From NCBI GenBank assembly GCA_022496805.1, contig CM040087.1:9684001-9748000 (forward strand): a DNA stretch of 64,000 nt, given 5' to 3'. This stretch comes from Pohlia nutans. Taxonomy: Eukaryota; Streptophyta; Bryopsida; Bryales; Mniaceae. The notes beneath the pieces are model-generated. The model saw only the letters and a list, made by a program, of their open reading frames with translations, made no database searches and was not told where the DNA came from. Position numbers and translations under genes: made by a program. Each line of letters starts with the position of its first letter. Position 1 is the first letter of the stretch. This document shows positions 57,536-64,000 of this stretch, piece by piece.

Positions 57536-58485
57536 TTAACCCCTAAAGGCCCTTAAAAGCCAAAATGGCTTTTTGTTGTTTCGGGCAGCCTAGATGACGG
57601 GTTTAACTTTAGTATTTTGGGTTGAACTTTGGTGTGGGTGTGGTAATACATACTTACTATATGTGGTAAAATTTGGGCAGCCAAATTCAAGTTTTAGAAT
57701 TTTATTATGCAAAATTTTGTTTTCAAACCCAACTCGGGCAGCAAAAAATAAAATAAAATTAGTGTTTATTTGAATTTTCTTTTTGGAAATATGTTTATAA
57801 TAATACTACTACACTTATTTTTAAAAAATCCAAGTTGAAAGTTTTAACAATTTTACATGAGCAGCCTTCAAAATTTACATGAGCAAGCTTCAAAGTTTTT
57901 TGTAATTTTACATTTATTTCTTTCAAAAATTGTCAAAATTTGAGATTTAGGAATTTTTCGATTATTTTTTTTCTTCTAAAATTCACAAACTCATAGATGT
58001 AACTTTTCACCGTTCACTTTTTTACTAAACCAAAAACCTTTAACGTTATTCAAGTTTTACCATATTGTGGTTTTGGAACCTTCTCCTGGAAAATAATTTG
58101 CATGAAGGCCAAAAAAGCATAATGAGTCTCTAAAATTTTGCATGGAGGTGCCTAACTTAGTTACCTACATGGAAAAAAATATGAGCAAAATGTTTGGGGT
58201 AATAATCATCAAGTCCCCCTTTGCACCATTTAGACTATGCCTTTTGGGTAAAGCCCAAAAAAACTTTTGAATCAACTTTGAATGTTATAAACTCACAAAT
58301 GGTAAAGATCCAACGGTTGAAATTTAACATGGTGTTAGTGCAAGTAGTTGGGTTAAAGATCTTACGGTTGGAAGTACAAAAAAAGCTAAAACATATTGAA
58401 ACATACATCAACTTCCACAAGGTGCTCAAAAATCGCAGTTTTTGGTTTTGGAGGTCCCAAAACACCTTGGGCCTTTAGGGGTTAA
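57536..58485. mobile_element. pB3-family TTAA element, inverted copy
   Basis: TTAA at both ends; CCCCTAAAGGCCC on the left and GGGCCTTTAGGGG on the right. Reverse of 44793-45738. The stretch 58486-59308 has no recognised gene. Confidence 0.8.
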
Positions 58486-59308
58486 TTAATTAAATATTTT
58501 TTATAATGTCAAGGTCATTGACTAACTGCACTTTTATAAGGTCATTTATTAATGTAAATAATATATGTTTTCAAATTCTTTACCATGTTATTTCTATGTT
58601 CAGTTGTATGTCTTTCAACATATATTCATATATTGTGAGGAATGTACACATACAATGAAAATTGTATTCAAGTTCAATATTAAATCTTAAATCTTAAACA
58701 ATTATCCTAATTGTACCCCAAGTGATCTCATTACCCATGTCCTTGAAGCATGGATAGAGGACCTAGCTCTCTCCTGTACCTAGACATAATGGTGGACAGG
58801 TCATGCCAAATTGTTATTATTTTCCCCAAATGATGTGAATTTTTCTATAAGATTCGATTTTTGTCCATAGGAAATAATTTGTTTTGGAGAAAATAACTTC
58901 GAATTCTCTTCTTATAATTATTTTCGGCCAACCCTGATGATGGGGTAGAATCTTGAGGCCAGCGTTGGCAATTGTAAACATTGACAGAAAGTCCAAAAAC
59001 TACAAACATGACCAACTGTAGTGATGGAGGAGTCCACAATCCAGATGTGACCATTTGTCCAACTTTTTTGACTCTATGGGGGGACTATTGATGCTGTCAT
59101 GCACATAATGCGTGCCAGCATTGAAAGCTAAGCTAGCAAGACATTTTCTCCCCACCTCCTACAGTATAGTATAGTACTCCCTACTATTGAGAAATGACTC
59201 AACTAAGTGAGAAGTAAAAATAAAACTTCTCAAGTCAGTGAATTTTTTTTGTCGAGAGACAGTTTAGCAATTTTGCTACTTTTTCAATCTTGAAGAGCAA
59301 TTCAGGGC

Positions 59309-59667
59309 CGCTTCACACTATGGCAGTCCAAGTCGAGAGGCCGTGGGATTGAGTGGCTAAACTTTGTTGAGAGTCCAAAGAAATCTATTGAAAATAGGCA
59401 ATAAAATATAGTTTTCATTTTTTATGAAAAGAAATCGACGGCCTCTCGATCATAGTTTGGGTTTTCATTCCCATTTGACCCAAACTTCCTCTCGAGAGGC
59501 CGTCACCTTGATCAAAAAGTGTTGCCATGTAAGCATTTTGGAGGACGATGGCCTTTGAACTTTGGCCTCTAGTGTGAAGGGTCGAGAGGCCGAACTTTTG
59601 GTTTCTTGCAATCCAATTGGTGGAAATTGATCGCCTCTTGACCTTTGGCCATAGTGTGAAGCGGCCA
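59309..59667. mobile_element. Harbinger-like MITE, family H2 copy e, inverted
   Basis: GGGCCGCTTCACACTATGGC and CATAGTGTGAAGCGGCC are inverted ends. The interior is the complement of copy a at high similarity. Flanking 3-mers do not match, perhaps because one terminal C is lost. Confidence 0.75.
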
Positions 59668-59685
59668 AGAAATGCTCAAACGGAC

Positions 59686-59790
59686 TCTACGGGATTCGAA
59701 CCCGGACCATTTCAATGCAACATCTCACTTCATAAACAACCAACCCTTGAAGTAGTGACTTGACGACCACACTCTCACACCAACCCCATT
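59686..59790 (-). other. tRNA-like sequence with perfect B box
   Basis: The minus strand reads GGGTTCGAATCCC, a consensus T-arm, about 75 bases after an A-box-like GTTGGTGTGAGAG. The 3' acceptor strand AGAGTCC has no 5' partner, so this is not an intact tRNA. It is a tRNA-derived SINE head or a dead tRNA. Confidence 0.35.
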
Positions 59791-59868
59791 TATATCCCAC
59801 ACGTAGTTAAGTTTTTATCTCTGATCTCCATGAGAAGTTAGCTTAGTCATTTGGTCTATAGTTTCTTC

Positions 59869-60010
59869 TATAGTGTCTATTCCCGAAAGGGGAGAGTAGT
59901 TTAGTACCACTAAACGTTTGTCCAGTGGGCATTGGATTAATGGCTAAACGAACAGACACTTTATTCACGCCGGCCCTGAATGTTGGGTTGGAGTTTCTAT
60001 CAATCTATCG
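59869..60010 (+). repeat. Second copy of the SINE-like repeat
   Basis: ctattcccgaaaggggagag, cactttattcacgccggccc and a tail ttctatcaatctatc match 29299-29446. Confidence 0.55.
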
Positions 60011-60125
60011 GAAGCGGCCCTTAGACTCCTTGGATGTTTGTTTTTATATATATATAGGTAATATCAAGATAATACACATGTGCTACCTAGGTGCTACTTA
60101 GGCAATACTTGGATGATACCTAGGT

Positions 60126-60678
60126 TTAACCCCTAAATGCTTAGGGCATTCACAAAAAGTCAAACAACACATTTATATGGAGTTTTCTCATTAATAACTT
60201 TTGACATATTTCTTAGAATGTTTTTAATATATGTAAAACATATGTTCCTATCGGTCTTCAAATTTTCAAAAAAATTAATGCATTATAAATTTAATATGAT
60301 TTTTGAAGTAAAATACAGAGAGAAATTCATATAAATTACAAAATTGTTCCAAATAACCCAAATTTTTTATAAAAGGTTCAAGTCACATTGAAGAACCATA
60401 TGGAAAAATTCAATTTAGAATATATTTTTTTAATTTGATAATTTGATAATGACATATGCTTTGTAATGAAGTTTGGATTATGTCCTTTGGGCATTGCAAG
60501 TGCAATAAAATACTTAATATTGTTATTTTTAGAGAATTGCAAAGTGTAGTATAACCTATATTTGATAAGTTATGTTTTCTCAATCGAACTTGAAAGCATA
60601 AATAATCATCTTTAAGGTTGAAATTAAATTTGGTCAATTGCCATTCATTATTTGGATGCTTAGGTATTTAGGGGTTGA
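60126..60678. mobile_element. TTAA element P
   Basis: TTAA at 60126-60129 and the mutated TTGA at 60675-60678 flank CCCCTAAATGCTTAGG and GCTTAGGTATTTAGGGG. Flanks match the repeat at 34570-34985, where the same site reads acctaagttttaagagg without insertion. Confidence 0.75.
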
Positions 60679-60746
60679 AAAAGTTACACATCCGACTCCA
60701 TGTAGGAAATCTGGCAATTATTCCTGACTTTTTTTTATCGTATCAG

Positions 60747-62462
60747 TTAACCCCTAAACGTACCGATCCTTTGAACACAAGTAGATGCTAGCCTCAAAAA
60801 TAGATATTAGCATGGCTCATATGTACACTTACAAACAAAACCGAGTATTGATTTGAAACTTTTCCATTCAAACAACCATATCATGAGCATCAATGGGCAA
60901 AGTCCAAAAATGAATTTGCAAAAGTTGTAGTGTGCGACATATCACACATTACTACCAAAGTTTGAAGAGAAACTCAATTGTGATTTGAAAGAAAATGAAT
61001 TTCAAAGTTAGCCATGTCTAAAACTCGGTTTTGTGCGCTATAAGTTGGAAGTACTCTAAATTTTGTGAATTTTTTCTTATAACTTCAATAAAACTTTTGG
61101 AGCCTTGGCATGTTGGTATACATCGTTTTAGAGTGTTGTACGCAAAAATTGAAGGAAGTTGACATTTATAGAATTTAAAATATCCACAATTTGACAAACA
61201 TGCAAATGATGTTGGTTCTCACGATATTTGAAATTTTTTTTTGGATTTGAGAGTTTGGGACTACATTGGGCATCGCATAGAGAGCATAGGTTGCAATATG
61301 AACCATTGTTACATCTTAATGCCTTTACATTTAAAATAGTTGTTGAATAGGCCAATGCGTTCAATTTATATATTAGAGCTATATGATGTAGTTTTTTGGT
61401 TTAGGATTTTTGTACGAAAACTAGAGTTTATGACGCACATAATCAGTCCTACAAATCAAAATTAAAAAACATATTATTTTCAATATCATCAAAAAATTCA
61501 AAACTGCCAGAAATTACACTAACTTTCATAAAATTGACAATATTTTGATGATACTGAACACAAAAAAAACAAGTTTTTCAATTGGTTAATTGAGTATGTG
61601 CGTCATGAACCCTAGATTTTGTACAAAAAATCAAACCAAAAAACTGCATCATACAACTCTAATATACAAATTGAACACATTGGCCTATTCAACAACTATT
61701 TCAAATGTAAAGGCATTAAGAAGTAACAATGGTTCATATTGCAACCTATGCTCTCTATGCGATGCCCAATGTAGTCCCAAACTCTCAAATCCAAAAAAAA
61801 ATTTCAAATATCGTGAGAACCAACATCATTTGCATGTTTGTCAAATTGTGGATATTTTAAATTCTATAAATATCAACTTCCTTCAATTTTTGCGTACAAC
61901 ACTCTAAAACGATGTATACCAACATGCCAAGGCACCAAAAGTTTTATTGAAGCTATAAGAAAAAATTCACAAAATTTAGAGTACTTCCAACTTATAGCGC
62001 ACAAAACCGAGTTTTAGACATGGCTAACTTTGAAATTCATTTTCTTTCAAATCACAATTGAGTTTCTCTTCAAACTTTGGTAGTAATGTGTGATATGTTG
62101 CACACTACAACTTTTGCAAATTCATTTTTGGACTTTGCCCATTGATGCTCATGATATGGTTGTTTGAATGGAAAAGTTTCAAATCAATACTCAGTTTTGT
62201 TTGTAAGTGTACATGAGGTGTACATGAGAGGACCATTGCAAGTTTAAAATCTACCCAACAAATTTGGCATACTTGCAGTTGGAGGCCTCTCCAATATTAT
62301 CAACAACTCCCCATCGCAAAAGATTTATTGTGATTGGTAAAGAATTTAATAATCTTACAAGGTCGACTTGGATGAAAGTCATCCGAGACTGTATGAGAAA
62401 GTTGCAAGGCTTTGACTCTGTTCGTGATCCAATTTCTGGACGCCGGGACATTTAGGGGTTAA
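60747..62462. mobile_element. pB5-family TTAA MITE, long form with foldback insert
   Basis: TTAA at 60747-60750 and 62459-62462; ends CCCCTAAACGTACCGATCC and GGGACATTTAGGGG. Outer parts (60751-60827, 62208-62458) equal the short form at 20886-21215. The centre is the foldback at 60828-62207. Confidence 0.85.
60828..62207. mobile_element. 1.38-kb foldback element nested in the pB5 MITE
   Basis: Ends CTTACAAACAAAA and TTTTGTTTGTAAG are flanked by TGTACA on both sides (60822-60827, 62208-62213), where the short form has it once. The arms of at least 600 bp are nearly identical complements, separated by about 145 bp around 61445-61590. Matching 78-codon frames in the two arms (61131-61364 minus, 61671-61904 plus) only reflect arm identity. 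Confidence 0.85.
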
Positions 62463-63180
62463 CTTAACCTGCCCAAATTTTATGTGAAAATTTGGCCAAA
62501 ATTAGCAACACAATCAGTGTTCCAAGTTATGAGTTGCTCCCCAAGTCTTCGCATGTCATCAATAGACGTGCCAGCATTGAGTGATCACCACTCACCAAAA
62601 CCTGTTGACTGGGATGACCAGAAATTGGGAAATGAAAATCCTTTATCTTTTCTCCCCACTTGCAATACAGTTCTTTGTATTTGAGTAAAAGAAAAGAAAA
62701 GAAAAGTAAGAATCTTTTATCAATATAAGGGGTGGTTTACACTACAAACCAAGAACTTGTCCCATGCAATTTTAAAATCTGTGATTGGCTCCATCAACTC
62801 GTTCAGAGATGTCTTGGGTTTACACTACGAAAGAGAAAAAAAAGTGACCAAAAGAGTTGAGGTCCTAAAAAGGCCTAGAAACAAGCGTAATGTATAATGT
62901 TGAAGGGTTTCCCGGATTTTGCGGCAAGAGAAGCAAAAAGGGTTCTCTCATTACTGAACGAGGAGAACATGGGCCTCAAATGTCGTTTTATTATTTTTTA
63001 AACATTTTTTTAAGGGGCTCAACGTTACTGTATATACAATGGCAGCCACCCTTTATTACCTCATACCGTTACACTTTGAACTCAAAGTAGAAAAGGTCAT
63101 TGCGATTTTGTCTTGTGTGCCTTGATTCTTGTTGTATTTTGTCGTTTTGGCTTATTTTTGTTTTTTTTGTTTTTTTTTCA
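62463..63180. other. Stretch without a recognised gene
   Basis: The first 60 bp (cccaaattttatgt, aaaattagcaacaa) resemble 35350-35395 next to the PP2C intron repeats. An (AAAAG)n run is at about 62688-62706. Confidence 0.4.
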
Positions 63181-63315
63181 AAGCATGGAGGGGTACATTC
63201 CAAATGAAGACTCGTTTAAGGAGTTGCAACGACAAGAATGGTCCCAAAACTCACAATGGATCAAAAAGTTGCAGCTCCAATTTTCAGGACCAATTCTACA
63301 TTTCTTTCTTAGATT

Positions 63316-63648
63316 TTGCATCCTCAATTGCAGCATGGTCTAAATCTTTTAAGCTCTTCTTCTAGTGCATTTCGACCTCCTTCTCTTGTGCCTTATTTTA
63401 CTATTGGAGTTGAAATCTTACAAGTGAAAGAAGAGGTGGCTACAGCAGCAAAGGGCGTAGGGAAGAAGAGGGGGCGTCCATTGAAAGAGAAGGCTACACC
63501 TAGAAGAAAGGCAAAAAAGACATCCACCCAAAAGGTCATAATTGAGCTCTGAGAGTTGAATGAGGAGGGAGTTGCTTCAATGAAGTGGAGGGATTTTGAA
63601 GTACACCAATTGATTGCAATCCGAGGAGAGATGGACGATGAAGTTTGA
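63316..63648 (+). pseudogene. PIF/Harbinger ORF1-like (Myb/SANT) remnant with AT-hook
   Basis: The frame includes GKKRGRPLKEKATPRRKAKK, an AT-hook-like basic stretch. After a TGA at 63550-63552 it continues as MKWRDFEVHQLIAIRGEMDD, the first helix of a Myb/SANT-like trihelix domain typical of the DNA-binding ORF of plant PIF/Harbinger elements. It stops at 63646-63648 where the opposite-strand transposase remnant begins, so the 3' part is deleted. Identification is by motif only. Confidence 0.5.
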
Positions 63649-63649
63649 A

Positions 63650-63900
63650 CAAAAAAACGAAGAGATGGAGTTTGAACAAAAAGTGGTTGAAGATGCTTCC
63701 GAACACATTTACAAAATTCTTGTACAACTACTGAAAGTATACTCTTGTGAACTCTACACAAATCTCCTATGCTCTGCAATCCATTACCAGTACCCAACAT
63801 GTGCAAAGACATTGCAATCCTATCTTGTACAGGCACAATTGCCTAAAAGGAGTATCTTCTTTCTTCAAGTATGTCCCCAATCTCTCACACAAAAATTGTA
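63650..63900 (-). pseudogene. PIF/Harbinger transposase N-terminal fragment
   Basis: The minus strand encodes LCERLGTYLKKEDTPFR and, after a one-base frame change near 63840, RIAMSLHMLGTGNGLQSIGD followed by EFCKCVRKHLQPLF. This is the conserved N-terminal helical region preceding the DDE domain of Harbinger (HARBI1-like) transposases. The DDE core is absent. The upstream part would lie past 63900 and beyond the window. Together with the + strand ORF1 remnant it marks a decayed, internally deleted element. Confidence 0.65.
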
Positions 63901-64000
63901 AGTATTGAAATTAACTTGAGTCCAACTTCTAAAATCCTTTTCCGTTCATGAATCCTACAACAAACGGTCTACAAATCCAAACATCCGGGCTTGACTCTAT

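Noticed and set aside
61128..61907. Two nearly identical 78-residue peptides suggesting a conserved gene
   Set aside because: They lie at mirror positions in the arms of the foldback at 60828-62207, so identity is explained by the repeat.
895..62462. CCCTAAA motifs as interstitial telomere repeats
   Set aside because: They occur singly at element ends next to TTAA, never as tandem arrays.

Overview
The window looks like nuclear DNA of a land plant or another streptophyte. It holds two genes with spliceosomal introns: a single-AP2-domain transcription factor (+ strand, 26307-29928) and a plant-type PP2C phosphatase (- strand, 34061-37182 and beyond). The rest is AT-rich DNA packed with short transposons of typical plant classes (CACTA, PIF/Harbinger, Stowaway-like). 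I cannot name the species. The many TTAA-inserting piggyBac-type elements are, as far as I know, unusual for flowering plants, so an alga, bryophyte, lycophyte or fern is an inference only.

Layout. 1-5200: dispersed repeats, a 1.2-kb TTAA element, a 1.4-kb foldback with CG-rich palindromes, and a TTAA MITE nested inside another. 5200-15420: a diverged tandem duplication (about 5.4-9.2 kb and 12.3-15.4 kb) with poorly preserved exon-like segments, plus MITEs and a 255-bp near-perfect hairpin. 15.4-25 kb: nested TTAA elements, GC-rich inverted arms, and two inverted MITEs around a GC-richer block. 25-30.2 kb: the AP2 gene. 31-34 kb: MITEs and a 25-bp tandem repeat. 34-37.4 kb: the PP2C gene, every visible intron of which carries insertions. 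39-47.7 kb: further MITEs, including three CACTA-type elements side by side. 47.9-53.4 kb: a nest in which a 4.4-kb piggyBac element with a decayed transposase, and a 540-bp Harbinger-type MITE, both sit in the end of an older TTAA element. 54-62.5 kb: hairpins, more TTAA elements and a 1.38-kb foldback inside one of them. 63.2-64 kb: a decayed PIF/Harbinger element running off the window.

The unifying theme is a multi-family piggyBac-like population. At least 14 elements share TTAA target duplications and CCC(C)TTAA/CCCCTAAA-type ends. Only one carries a recognisable transposase, and that copy has two frameshifts and a glycine in place of a catalytic aspartate. Several insertions are supported by related empty sites inside this same window. 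No rRNA gene, intact tRNA gene, CRISPR array or organellar sequence was recognised.
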